This document shows positions 43,175 through 50,761 of a DNA stretch of 64,000 bases, piece after piece. Source of the DNA: Kitasatospora sp. NBC_01266. GTDB lineage: Bacteria; Actinomycetota; Actinomycetes; Streptomycetales; Streptomycetaceae. The position numbers and the translations under genes are program-made. The stretch's first letter is position 1, and every line of letters starts with the position of its first letter. Where the stretch lies: contig NZ_CP108458.1 in the NCBI RefSeq assembly GCF_036242395.1, positions 4,588,001 through 4,652,000 of the forward strand, written 5' to 3'. The notes beneath the pieces are model-generated. The model had not been told where the DNA came from, searched no databases, and saw only the letters and a program-made list of their open reading frames with translations.

Positions 43175-43998
43175 CAGGCCACCTCGGCGAGGAAGGGGAG
43201 CAGGGCGTCGGCGGTGGCCTGCGGGTAGTCCGACATCGGGTAGTGCCCGGCACCGTCGATGATCACCTTACGGGCGTTGAGCACCTTCGCCTGCCGCTCG
43301 GCCACCAGCTCCGGCTTCTGGAAGTCGGGGTCCTTGCTGCCCATCACGACCAGCGCGGGGGAGCGGAAGCCCACGGTCCAGCCGACCGGCGCCGAGTCGC
43401 CCCGGACGTGGCCGCGGGTGGCCTGCTTGCGGCCGGGCGTGCGCAGGTCGGCGACCAGGCCGGCGACGTACTGCGTGTGGTCGGCCGGCTTGGTGGTGGG
43501 CATCGCCATCTTGTTCAGGTAGTAGCCCCAGACCTTGGGGAAGGCGATCACCGCGGAGCCGAGCAGGTGGACCGCGCCGCGCATCAGCGCGTTCGCGGGC
43601 GGCTGCTCGATGAACGCGTCCAGCAGGGCGATGCCGGCCACCCGCTCGGGGGCCAGGGTGGCCGCCTTCACCACGCTGGCGCCGGTGTAGGAGTGGCCGA
43701 CCAGGACGGCCTTGGCGATGTCCAGGTGGTCGAGCAGGGCGAGCACGTCGTCGGCGATCGCGGCGGGGGTGTAGTCGTCCCAGCTGATCGAGGACTCGCC
43801 GAAGCCCCGCAGATCCATGGTGATCACCCGGTGTCCGGCGGCGATGAGCAGTGGGCGCAGGTGCCGGTACTCGAGGCGGGTGTCCAGCATGCCGGGCAGC
43901 AGGACCACCGGGGTGCCGGGGCCGGCGGTGTCGTCGAAGGCGAGGCTGCCGCCGGGGAGCTGCAGGAACCGGGTCCGGGGGGTGGTGGTGGCGTTCAC
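43174..43998 (-). CDS. Alpha/beta hydrolase
   Basis: A 274-residue alpha/beta hydrolase: VVLLPGMLDTRLEYRHL, MDLRGFGESSI, nucleophile elbow AVLVGHSYTGASV (Ser), an Asp in VMGSKDPDFQ and the final His in IDGAGHYPMSDYP complete the triad. The cap between is typical of haloperoxidase/esterase-like members. GTG 43998 has AGGAGG upstream. Substrate unknown; the coupled TetR gene suggests induction by a xenobiotic or metabolite. Confidence 0.9.
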   Translation of the reverse strand: MNATTTPRTRFLQLPGGSLAFDDTAGPGTPVVLLPGMLDTRLEYRHLRPLLIAAGHRVITMDLRGFGESSISWDDYTPAAIADDVLALLDHLDIAKAVLVGHSYTGASVVKAATLAPERVAGIALLDAFIEQPPANALMRGAVHLLGSAVIAFPKVWGYYLNKMAMPTTKPADHTQYVAGLVADLRTPGRKQATRGHVRGDSAPVGWTVGFRSPALVVMGSKDPDFQKPELVAERQAKVLNARKVIIDGAGHYPMSDYPQATADALLPFLAEVA

Positions 43999-44055
43999 GG
44001 CAAGCCTCCTGGGCTTCCGAGGGGCGGTGTCGGCGGCTTGCCGACACTCATAAAG

Positions 44056-44075
44056 CTATGGCTAATAGCCTTAGC
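44056..44075. promoter_or_regulatory. Candidate TetR operator upstream of the hydrolase gene
   Basis: GCTAA (44061-44065) pairs with TTAGC (44071-44075), and CTAT (44056-44059) with ATAG (44065-44068). The site lies about 60 bp before the hydrolase start, in an AT-richer stretch. Confidence 0.45.
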
Positions 44076-44139
44076 CGTCAAGTCCTCGACGGCTTCCCCC
44101 GCCGGGCTTCCCGGCCCGGGTCGGTCAGGCCCGGGTCGG

Positions 44140-44430
44140 TCAGGCCCCGTCGGCCCGGAACGGGTCGTGCTCGGCGAGCAGCTTCTCCAGCCGGGCCTGG
44201 TCGACCCGGGTGACGATCTCGCCGGCCTCCTGTCTGTCGCGGATCACTTTGGCGAGGGTGAAGGCGGAGGTGACCGTGTAGAGCAGGCCGAGAGCGAGGA
44301 AGGCTCGGGTCCAGGCGGTCACCGGCAGATAGGCGATACCGATCGCGAGCCCGCCGGCGGCGAGTGCGAAGGAGAGGATCGCCTGGACGTAATAGGCGGA
44401 CGATGGCTGTGGGCGGATCGCGGAAGTCAT
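44140..44430 (-). CDS. YiaA/YiaB two-helix domain inner-membrane protein
   Basis: A 96-residue protein with two hydrophobic helices in the YiaAB pattern (YYVQAILSFALAAGGLAIGI and AFLALGLLYTVTSAFTLAKV) followed by a charged tail. ATG 44430 is preferred over the frame start at 44463. Function unknown. Confidence 0.78.
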   Translation of the reverse strand: MTSAIRPQPSSAYYVQAILSFALAAGGLAIGIAYLPVTAWTRAFLALGLLYTVTSAFTLAKVIRDRQEAGEIVTRVDQARLEKLLAEHDPFRADGA

Positions 44431-44645
44431 GCCTGAAGGATGGTCAACTCCCGTGCCCAGCACCTGAGTACACCTACTCAGATCGGTGCCGCAATGAGGT
44501 GTCCGGCGCCTCTGTCATGACGCGGCCATGACGTTAAATGGGTATGACAATCCGTTCGGAGCGGCTTGGAATCGCGGGCTCGTGGGATTAACGTTTGATA
44601 ACGCAGCGCGGTCGGCAACGCCGTACCCGAAACGGCACCGTGCGC

Positions 44646-44800
44646 CGTCGCCTAATCCACGACCCGGCCCTGCGGCCGGGCCGGGAGCCGGGGAACCACG
44701 TTCCTTGGGGTGAATCGGCTCGGCCCAGGCTGGATCAGCCCAGGTCGAACCGTAGGAGACCTTCCTGCTCCGAACCCGTCAGCTAACCCGGTAGGCGAGA
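44646..44800 (+). ncRNA. c-di-AMP riboswitch (ydaO-yuaA type)
   Basis: Conserved blocks in order: GCCTAATCC, GGGGAACCACG, TTGGGGTGAATCGG, then CCGAACCCGTCAGCTAACC and GGTAGGCG. P1 pairs TCGCCT (44648-44653) with AGGCGA (44793-44798). It ends just before the GGAAGGAAAGGAG of the M23-like gene. In streptomycetes these switches repress cell-wall hydrolase genes when c-di-AMP is high. The match is by eye but the blocks are diagnostic. Confidence 0.92.
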
Positions 44801-44823
44801 GGGAAGGAAAGGAGCGCGCCCCC

Positions 44824-45744
44824 GTGGCGTTGACGCACTCTCCGGAGAGCCGCACCGAGTCGAGCGGCACCGGACTGCTCGACCACCCCGGCGCTCCCGC
44901 CGACCTCGCCCGGCACCGGGTGCCCCGCCAGGCGCGGGCCGGTGCTCCGGTCCTCGGCGTCACCGCGATGGCCGCCGCGCTCGGTGCCACCACCGGCCTG
45001 ACCGCCACCGCCGCGGCTGCCGCCACCCCGACCCCCGCGCCCACCACCGCGATCACCGCGCCGGACGGGACCGCCGCCACCGACCAGGACGGCGCCGCCG
45101 ACCCCGGCCTCGCGCTGGCCGCGCGGATCCAGCAGCAGGCGGACACCCGGCGCACCGCCGCCGAGGAGGCCGCGCGGCTGGAGGCGGCCCACGAGGCGGC
45201 CGCCAAGCGCGCGGCGCAGCAGGCCGTCGCCGCGGCCCAGGTCCGGACCGAGGCCCAGCCGCAGGCACCCGTCGCCGAGCCGCCGGTGGCCGAGGCCCCG
45301 GTCGCCGAGGCCGCGCCGGCCCCGACCGTGCGGCCGCCGCTGGCCAAGTACACGCTCGGCGCCGGCCAGGACCCGTCCGCCGCGCACTGGGCGCAGCTGC
45401 GGACCGGCCTCGACCTCGCCGCGCCCGCCGGCACCCCGGTCACCGCGATCACGGCGGGGACCGTCAGCTCGGCCGGCTGGTCCGGCACGTACGGCTACCG
45501 GGTGATCCAGACCCTGCCGGACGGCACCGAGCTCTGGTACTGCCACCTCGCCGCGATCACCGTCCCCGCCGGCCCGGTCGCCCCCGGCACCGTGCTCGGC
45601 CAGGTCGGTGCCACCGGCGCGGCCGCGGGCCCGCGGCCGGGCGGTGTCCCCGGGGGCCCGCAGCTGCACCTGGAGGTCCGGCCGGCCGGCGCCGGCCCGG
45701 TCGACCCCGCCGGCTGGCTGCGCGCGCACGGCGTCGAACTCTGA
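44824..45744 (+). CDS. M23/LytM-domain protein with missing zinc ligands
   Basis: A 306-residue protein: basic N-terminus, one hydrophobic segment (VLGVTAMAAALGATTGLTA) acting as signal or anchor, an Ala/Glu/Arg-rich helical middle (about 95-150) and a C-terminal LytM domain. In active M23 peptidases the metal is held by H-x3-D and H-x-H. Here the first is Arg193-TGL-Asp197 (LRTGLDLAAP) and the second Gln280-L-His282 (PQLHLEVR); only His241 (WYCHL) remains. It is probably an inactive regulator or binder of cell wall. GTG 44824 follows GAAAGGAG and the riboswitch. Confidence 0.85.
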   Translation: MALTHSPESRTESSGTGLLDHPGAPADLARHRVPRQARAGAPVLGVTAMAAALGATTGLTATAAAAATPTPAPTTAITAPDGTAATDQDGAADPGLALAARIQQQADTRRTAAEEAARLEAAHEAAAKRAAQQAVAAAQVRTEAQPQAPVAEPPVAEAPVAEAAPAPTVRPPLAKYTLGAGQDPSAAHWAQLRTGLDLAAPAGTPVTAITAGTVSSAGWSGTYGYRVIQTLPDGTELWYCHLAAITVPAGPVAPGTVLGQVGATGAAAGPRPGGVPGGPQLHLEVRPAGAGPVDPAGWLRAHGVEL

Positions 45745-45808
45745 CGGCGGCCCCGCCACCAGCCTGAGCCCGGCGCTGAGCCCGGCCCCGCGGCCGGGTC
45801 AGGCCGGG

Positions 45809-46714
45809 TCAGGCCGGCTCGCCCGGCCAGTCCCCGATGTCCGGCAGTTCGACCAGGCCGCGCTTGACGATGTAGCCGTCCACCTCGGCGGCGCCCGGTT
45901 CCGGAGCCAGCTCCTGGTACTCGGTCAGCAGCAGCGCGGGCAGCCCGGGGACGGTCCACTCGCCGAGCAGCCGCAGCGCCTCCTGCTGCACGGCGGCCTC
46001 GAAGGCGGGGAAGTCGCCGGCGAGTTCGGCCGGCATCGGCAGTCCCAGCGCGTTGCGCCCGGCCAGGTTGCGGTAGCTGCGCTGCATCAGGCGGTTCTCG
46101 ATCAGCAGCCGGGCGCCGTCGGTGGCCATCCCGATCGAGAGCAGCACGCCCTCGGTCCAGCCGGCCGCACCCTCCGGCTGGTCGAGCCCGGACAGCTCGG
46201 CGAAGGCGGCGATCCGGTCCGCCTCGGCCAGTTCCCGGAAGCCGTCGAGCCACTCGCGCACCGCCGCCGGTGAACCGGTGTCCACGGCGGCCTCGCGCAG
46301 CAGCAGGGTGTAGAGCCGGGGCCAGGTCAGCAGGTGCGGCTGGCGCAGCAGCCCGGCCAGCAGCTCGCCCTGCCAGTCGGCCTCCTCGTGCAGGCGCTGC
46401 TGCCGCTTGGCGTTGAGTCGCTTGACGGCCCGCTGGTGGTCGGTCAGCAGCCGCACGGCCGCCCCGTAGGCGAGCGGCGACTGCTCCTCGGGCGGCTGCA
46501 CGTACAGGTGGATCCGCTCGTAGAGCAACTCCTGGAGCAGCGTCGAGGTCAGTTCGGGGAAGCCGTCGTGCAACTGCGCGTCACCCAGTTCGAGCAGCGT
46601 CAGCACCGCGTTCACCGCCGCCTCGGGCACCGGCGCGAAACCCTGCTCCTCGGCCCATCGCAGCAGCTCAGCGGTGTGCGGTCGGGGTGCGAGCCGCAGG
46701 TCTTCCTGGTCCAT
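45809..46714 (-). CDS. Conserved hypothetical protein
   Basis: A 301-residue soluble protein with many Leu/Ala/Glu helices and no known domain: RPHTAELLRWAEEQGFAPVP, TSTLLQELLYERIHLYVQPP, RAVKRLNAKRQQRLHEEADW. It ends VDGYIVKRGLVELPDIGDWP. ATG 46714 is inside one arm of a perfect palindrome shared with the divergent GNAT gene and is preceded by a TACCGT box, so its mRNA is probably leaderless. Function unknown. Confidence 0.7.
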   Translation of the reverse strand: MDQEDLRLAPRPHTAELLRWAEEQGFAPVPEAAVNAVLTLLELGDAQLHDGFPELTSTLLQELLYERIHLYVQPPEEQSPLAYGAAVRLLTDHQRAVKRLNAKRQQRLHEEADWQGELLAGLLRQPHLLTWPRLYTLLLREAAVDTGSPAAVREWLDGFRELAEADRIAAFAELSGLDQPEGAAGWTEGVLLSIGMATDGARLLIENRLMQRSYRNLAGRNALGLPMPAELAGDFPAFEAAVQQEALRLLGEWTVPGLPALLLTEYQELAPEPGAAEVDGYIVKRGLVELPDIGDWPGEPA

Positions 46715-46760
46715 GGCAGGTACGGTAACCGCTCGCGGGCCCACTACCGTACCTGCCATG
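46712..46760. promoter_or_regulatory. Perfectly palindromic divergent promoter with both start codons
   Basis: Arms 46712-46727 and 46745-46760 are perfect 16-bp inverted copies with 17 bp between. Each arm reads TACCGTACCTGCCATG toward its gene: a -10 box TACCGT, 7 nt, and the ATG of the gene itself. The two divergent genes therefore have the same core promoter and probably leaderless transcripts. Confidence 0.7.
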
Positions 46761-47327
46761 CATCCCGTCCTGCTCACCGGGCCGCGACTGACCATCCGCG
46801 AGTTCCACCACGTACCGCGCGACGTCGACGCCCTGCACGCGATCTTCGGCGACCCCGAGACCGCCCGATTCCTGCCCTTCGAGCCGCGTGACCGGGAGGA
46901 CTGCGCCGACCAGGTCGCGCTCTACCTGGAGGAGGCCGAGAACACCCCGCGCACCGTCTACCGGCTGGCCGTCACGCTGACCGAGGAGGGCGAGGACGCC
47001 GTGCCGCTCGGCAACGCGGTCCTCGGCGTCGAGGGACACCCCGGCCAGCGGGCGGCGTTCATCGGCTACGCGCTGCGCCGGGACGTCTGGGGTCGCGGCT
47101 ACGCCACCGAGATCGCCCGGCTGCTCTGCGACTTCGGCTTCAACACCCTGGGCCTGCACCGGCTGGCCGCCCGGCTCGACCCGCAGAACCTGGCCTCCGC
47201 CCGGGTGCTGCGCAAGCTCGGCTTCCAGTTGGAGGGGCGGCTGCGGGACGACCTCTACCTGCGCGGCGCCTGGCACGACGCGCTGCAGTACTCGCTGCTC
47301 GAGGAGGAGTGGCCGACCGGGGGTTAA
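46758..47327 (+). CDS. GNAT family N-acetyltransferase (RimJ/RimL type)
   Basis: A 189-residue acetyltransferase: LTGPRLTIREFHHVPRDVDA at the start, the acetyl-CoA site region IGYALRRDVWGRGYATEIAR (R-x-x-G-x-G/A variant RDVWGRGYA) and LHRLAARLDPQNLASARVLR, KLGFQLEGRL. RimJ/RimL members acetylate protein N-termini or small amines. ATG 46758 lies in the palindromic promoter. Target unknown. Confidence 0.9.
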   Translation: MHPVLLTGPRLTIREFHHVPRDVDALHAIFGDPETARFLPFEPRDREDCADQVALYLEEAENTPRTVYRLAVTLTEEGEDAVPLGNAVLGVEGHPGQRAAFIGYALRRDVWGRGYATEIARLLCDFGFNTLGLHRLAARLDPQNLASARVLRKLGFQLEGRLRDDLYLRGAWHDALQYSLLEEEWPTGG

Positions 47328-47391
47328 CCCCACCCCCGGAGTGGCGGGCAGCCGGATACCGTCGCCGACCGTGCCACGGCAGGGTGTGGGT

Positions 47392-48045
47392 ATGACGATG
47401 ACGAGCTCGCCGCACCGCCCCTCGTTCGGCCGCAGGACCTACCAGGAGGTCGGCTATGTGTTCGCCTCCCTCTTCACCGCGATCGTCGGCTTCGTCTGGA
47501 CCGTCGCCTTCTTCATGCTCGGCACCGGAACCCTGGTGACCGCGCTCGGCTTCCCGGTGTTCGCGCTGCTGCTCGTCGGGGCGCGCGGGCTCGGCGCGGT
47601 CGAGCGCGGACGGGTGGCCCGGCTGCTCGGCACCCGGCTGCCCGCGCCGCCCGCTCCGGTGCGGGCGCCGGGCACCGGCCTCTGGGGGCGGATCACCGCG
47701 CAGCTGACCGACCCGGCGGGGTGGCGGGCGGTCGCCTACCACCTGCTGATGTTCCCCTGGCACCTGATCAGCTTCGTCCTGACCGTCACCTTCTGGGCCC
47801 TCGGCTTCGCGCTGGCGCTGCTGCCCGCCTACAACTGGGTCTTCCCGAAGTACGTGGGCTGGCCCGGCTACCGCCTCTACGACTTCCAGCGGGACGGGGT
47901 GCACCACGTCTACTACCTCGCGCACTTCTGGCAGCTGGCCGCCGCCTCGCTGACGGGCTTCCTGCTGCTCGTCCTGGCGGCCGGGCTGACCCACGCGTCG
48001 ACCGCCGTCTCGCGCCGCGCGGCAGCCGCCCTGCTGTCCGCCTGA
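47392..48045 (+). CDS. Putative sensor-domain membrane protein
   Basis: A 217-residue protein with four hydrophobic segments in two pairs (YVFASLFTAIVGFVWTVAFF, LVTALGFPVFALLLVGARG, LISFVLTVTFWALGFALALL, LAAASLTGFLLLVLAAGL). This layout matches the membrane sensor domain (PF13796) usually fused to histidine kinases, here without a kinase. ATG 47392 is used; GTG 47371 has a TACCGT box 8 nt upstream and could be a leaderless start adding seven residues. Confidence 0.7.
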   Translation: MTMTSSPHRPSFGRRTYQEVGYVFASLFTAIVGFVWTVAFFMLGTGTLVTALGFPVFALLLVGARGLGAVERGRVARLLGTRLPAPPAPVRAPGTGLWGRITAQLTDPAGWRAVAYHLLMFPWHLISFVLTVTFWALGFALALLPAYNWVFPKYVGWPGYRLYDFQRDGVHHVYYLAHFWQLAAASLTGFLLLVLAAGLTHASTAVSRRAAAALLSA

Positions 48046-48093
48046 CGTGCTGTAACGGATGCGGGGCGGGCGGCCCCGTGCTCGGCTGGGAGC

Positions 48094-48801
48094 ATGCTGA
48101 TCACCTCCCGGCCGCTGGACGAGTACTGCGGCATCTTCGGCCTCAGCCGCGCCGAGCTGCGGGCGCTGCCCGGTCCGGTGCTCGACTGTCCGGGCGGTGC
48201 CGCGGGACTGGTCGCCGAGGCCAGGGCGCTGGGCTGCCGGGTGCTGGCCGCCGACCCCGCCTACGCCGACCCGGGCCCCGAGCTGCTGGCCCAGGCCGAG
48301 GCGGCCCGGCACACCATGGCCCGCGCGATGCCCGCCGCTCCGCAGCGCCACCTCGCGCCGCGCCACCGGTCCTACGACTCGTACCTGCGCAGCTGGGACC
48401 GGGCCCGCGCGCTGTTCGCCGCCGACCGGGCCGCCCACCCCGGCGACTACGTGGCCGCCGCGCTGCCCGCGCTGCCGTTCGCGGACGACAGCTTCGCCCT
48501 CACCCTCAGCTCCTATCTGCTCTTCGCCTACCCCGAGCGGTTCGCCCCGGCCGACCAACTGGCCGCGCTGCGCGAACTGGTCCGGGTCACCGCGCCGGAC
48601 GGCGAGGTCCGGGTCCACCCGCTGCACGACGCCGAGAGCCGCCGCTGCCCGCACCTGGCCGAGCTGCGCGCCGCGCTCGGTGCCCAGGGCATCAGCAGCG
48701 AACTGCGCACCGTGCGGGCGCCGGGCGACGGGCGCCGCCGCTACCTACTCGCCCTGACCCGGCATCACCGCTACCGTCCCGTCCCATGGACGAACACCTG
48801 A
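48094..48801 (+). CDS. Class I SAM methyltransferase-like protein
   Basis: A 235-residue protein with a methyltransferase-like fold: GPVLDCPGGAAGLVAEARAL is the SAM loop (GxGG variant), LAADPAYA follows, and LPALPFADDSFALTLSSYLL with LRELVRVTAPDGEVRVHPL match the later strands. A long helical insert lies at about 70-120. ATG 48094 has GGGAG 3 nt upstream, rather close. Substrate unknown. Its last 16 bases overlap the phosphatase gene. Confidence 0.72.
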   Translation: MLITSRPLDEYCGIFGLSRAELRALPGPVLDCPGGAAGLVAEARALGCRVLAADPAYADPGPELLAQAEAARHTMARAMPAAPQRHLAPRHRSYDSYLRSWDRARALFAADRAAHPGDYVAAALPALPFADDSFALTLSSYLLFAYPERFAPADQLAALRELVRVTAPDGEVRVHPLHDAESRRCPHLAELRAALGAQGISSELRTVRAPGDGRRRYLLALTRHHRYRPVPWTNT

Positions 48802-49490
48802 ACGGATCCCGGCTGCTGGCGATATCCGGCCTGCGCAACCTGCGTGACCTGGGCGGGCTCGGCGCGGTCCGCACCGGCCTCTGCTACCGCTCCGCCGGGC
48901 TGGGCCTGCTGACCGCCGAAGGGGCCAGGGAGCTGGCCAAGCTCGGGCTGCGCACGGTGATCGACCTGCGCGACCCGCTCGAACTGGTGCAACACCCGGA
49001 CCGTACCCATGACCTGGAAGTCGATCTGGCCAACTTCCCGCTCCTGCCGCAGGACGGGCCCGAGGACCCGCACGGGCTGCCGCTCGACCGGGTCTACCCG
49101 CTGATCATCGACACCCAGGGCCCCGCCCTGGTCGCCGTGCTGCGCCGGCTGCTGGAGCCCGAGGCGCTGCCCGCGCTGCTGCACTGCGCGATCGGCCGGG
49201 ACCGCACCGGCATCGTGACCGCGCTGCTGCTCGATCTGCTGGGGGTGCCCGAGGAGCAGATCATCGCCGACTACATGCTCTCGAACGAGGGGTTGGACCT
49301 GCTCGACGGCCCGCGGGAGTACGTGGACGTGCACGGGGTGACCCGGCTCTCGCACCCGGTCGAGGCACGGCTGCTCACCGACCTGCTGGCCCTGGTCCGT
49401 GAGCAACACGGCGGCACCGAGGCGTACCTGAGGACCCATGGCCTGAATTCGGCGGAAATCCTTGACCTGCGCGCTACCTTGCGTGAGTGA
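48786..49490 (+). CDS. Tyrosine-protein phosphatase (Y_phosphatase3 family)
   Basis: A 234-residue phosphatase. SGLRNLRDLGG near the start and the P-loop LLHCAIGRDRTGIVTALLLD (HC-x5-R) are diagnostic; the general acid region and YMLSNEGLD helix follow. These enzymes hydrolyse phosphotyrosine or phosphoinositides. TACCGT lies 8 nt before ATG 48786, so it may be expressed from its own leaderless promoter inside the upstream gene. Confidence 0.87.
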   Translation: MDEHLNGSRLLAISGLRNLRDLGGLGAVRTGLCYRSAGLGLLTAEGARELAKLGLRTVIDLRDPLELVQHPDRTHDLEVDLANFPLLPQDGPEDPHGLPLDRVYPLIIDTQGPALVAVLRRLLEPEALPALLHCAIGRDRTGIVTALLLDLLGVPEEQIIADYMLSNEGLDLLDGPREYVDVHGVTRLSHPVEARLLTDLLALVREQHGGTEAYLRTHGLNSAEILDLRATLRE

Positions 49491-50146
49491 TGATCACCGT
49501 ACGCACCTCCATACCCAAGTCCGGTCGGTTACTCGTCGCCCTGGTCGCCGGGGCCGCGCTCTTCACCGCGGCGCCGGCCGCGCACGCCGACACCACTCCC
49601 AGCGACCAGTGCTCGGCCGCCTTCGACAACGGCGACGCCCGGCTCGGCCCGGCCGAACTGCCCAGCACCGGACCGGTCGGCCGGCAGCTGTTCGGCTACC
49701 AGCGCACCGGCGGGGTCAGCGAGTCCGCCTTCGTCGCGCAGTACTACGACTCGGCCGCCGGCGGCTGGAAGTACCCGCCGGACAACGGCTTTCTGATCGG
49801 CTTCGACAACCAGCCGATCGAGCTCGACCAGCCGCTCTTCCCCGGTCAGGACATCGACCGCTACGGCTCCGAGTACGGCTCGTTCCTGGCCCCCGAGGGC
49901 ACCCCGTACGCGAACCGGGCGATCCCGCCGTCGAGCCTGGACGGCAACCCGGCGGCCGGCTGCAACTACCACGACTACCAGGTGGTCAAGGAGTTCGCGG
50001 TGCACGGTGGCCCGATCGCCCCGTGGTTCGACCAGCCGGGCCTCGGCTGGCAGTACCAGCTGGACGGCACCCTGATCCCCGGTGCCCCGGCCCAGATCAA
50101 CGTCGGCTGGCTGATCACCAACGGCTACCTGCAGCGGCTGGGCTGA
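49490..50146 (+). CDS. Secreted TNT-domain protein (NAD glycohydrolase-like)
   Basis: A 218-residue protein with a Sec signal peptide (RLLVALVAGAALFTAAPAAHA, cut here as VALVAGAALFTAAPAAHA) and a C-terminal TNT domain: DRYGSEYGSFLAPEGTPYAN, RAIPPSSL and HGGPIAPWFDQPGLGWQY. The domain is named after the M. tuberculosis necrotizing toxin, an NAD-destroying enzyme; the RAIPP and late Gln (GWQYQL) are in the expected places. ATG 49490 overlaps the phosphatase stop (TGATG); a GTG at 49487 is also possible. No obvious immunity gene is next to it. Confidence 0.8.
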   Translation: MITVRTSIPKSGRLLVALVAGAALFTAAPAAHADTTPSDQCSAAFDNGDARLGPAELPSTGPVGRQLFGYQRTGGVSESAFVAQYYDSAAGGWKYPPDNGFLIGFDNQPIELDQPLFPGQDIDRYGSEYGSFLAPEGTPYANRAIPPSSLDGNPAAGCNYHDYQVVKEFAVHGGPIAPWFDQPGLGWQYQLDGTLIPGAPAQINVGWLITNGYLQRLG

Positions 50147-50155
50147 ACCGCGCTC

Positions 50156-50611
50156 TCAGCCGGTCGGCCGGAGGTGGGTGATCAGGAACCGGGCCTCGGG
50201 CGCGGCGTCGGCGGACCAGCTCCAGCCGGCCGGCACGTGCAGGGCCTCGCCCGGCCGCAGGCGGCACCGGAAGGGCCGCGCGGCGCCGGCGGCGGGCGGC
50301 GTCAGGAGCCAGGCGGTGGCGCCCACGGTCTGGTGGATCAGCAGATCGTCGGTCGCGGTCCCGGTCAGCGCGCCGCACTCCGGCACGGGTCCGGGCAGGG
50401 TCCGGGCGCGCAGACCGGTCAGGTCGGTGAGGCCGTCGGCCAGTGCGTCGAGATCCGCCGCGGCCGCGCCGGCCACCGAGGCCGGGTGCTCGTGCTCGGG
50501 CCACAGCACGCCGGGTGCCTTGCCGAGGTAGACCGACAGGAAGAAGGAGAGCTCCTGGAGGTGCGCGGCAGGTTCGGGTACCGGGGCGGCGTCCGCACGC
50601 CACTGGTCCAT
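50156..50611 (-). CDS. Cupin-like hypothetical protein
   Basis: A 151-residue protein whose last 45 residues look like one cupin motif (RLRPGEALHVPAGWSWSADA). The N-terminal part contains ELSFFLSVYLGKAPGVLWP and LIHQTVGATAWLL. ATG 50611 has GGAGGAGC upstream. It is convergent with the TNT gene; a role as partner of TNT is not supported by anything visible. Confidence 0.6.
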   Translation of the reverse strand: MDQWRADAAPVPEPAAHLQELSFFLSVYLGKAPGVLWPEHEHPASVAGAAAADLDALADGLTDLTGLRARTLPGPVPECGALTGTATDDLLIHQTVGATAWLLTPPAAGAARPFRCRLRPGEALHVPAGWSWSADAAPEARFLITHLRPTG

Positions 50612-50761
50612 GCTCGCTCCTCCGCCTTCGTGGGCCGGGCCGGCTCTCCGCGGGCCCTGCGCCCGCCGGTCGGCCGCCGCCGGTCAACCATGCCGCACCC
50701 GGTGGCCGCCCGGCCATTCACGTGTTCGCGGTCCCGCACGTTCGTGACTTGTCGCCCGGGA

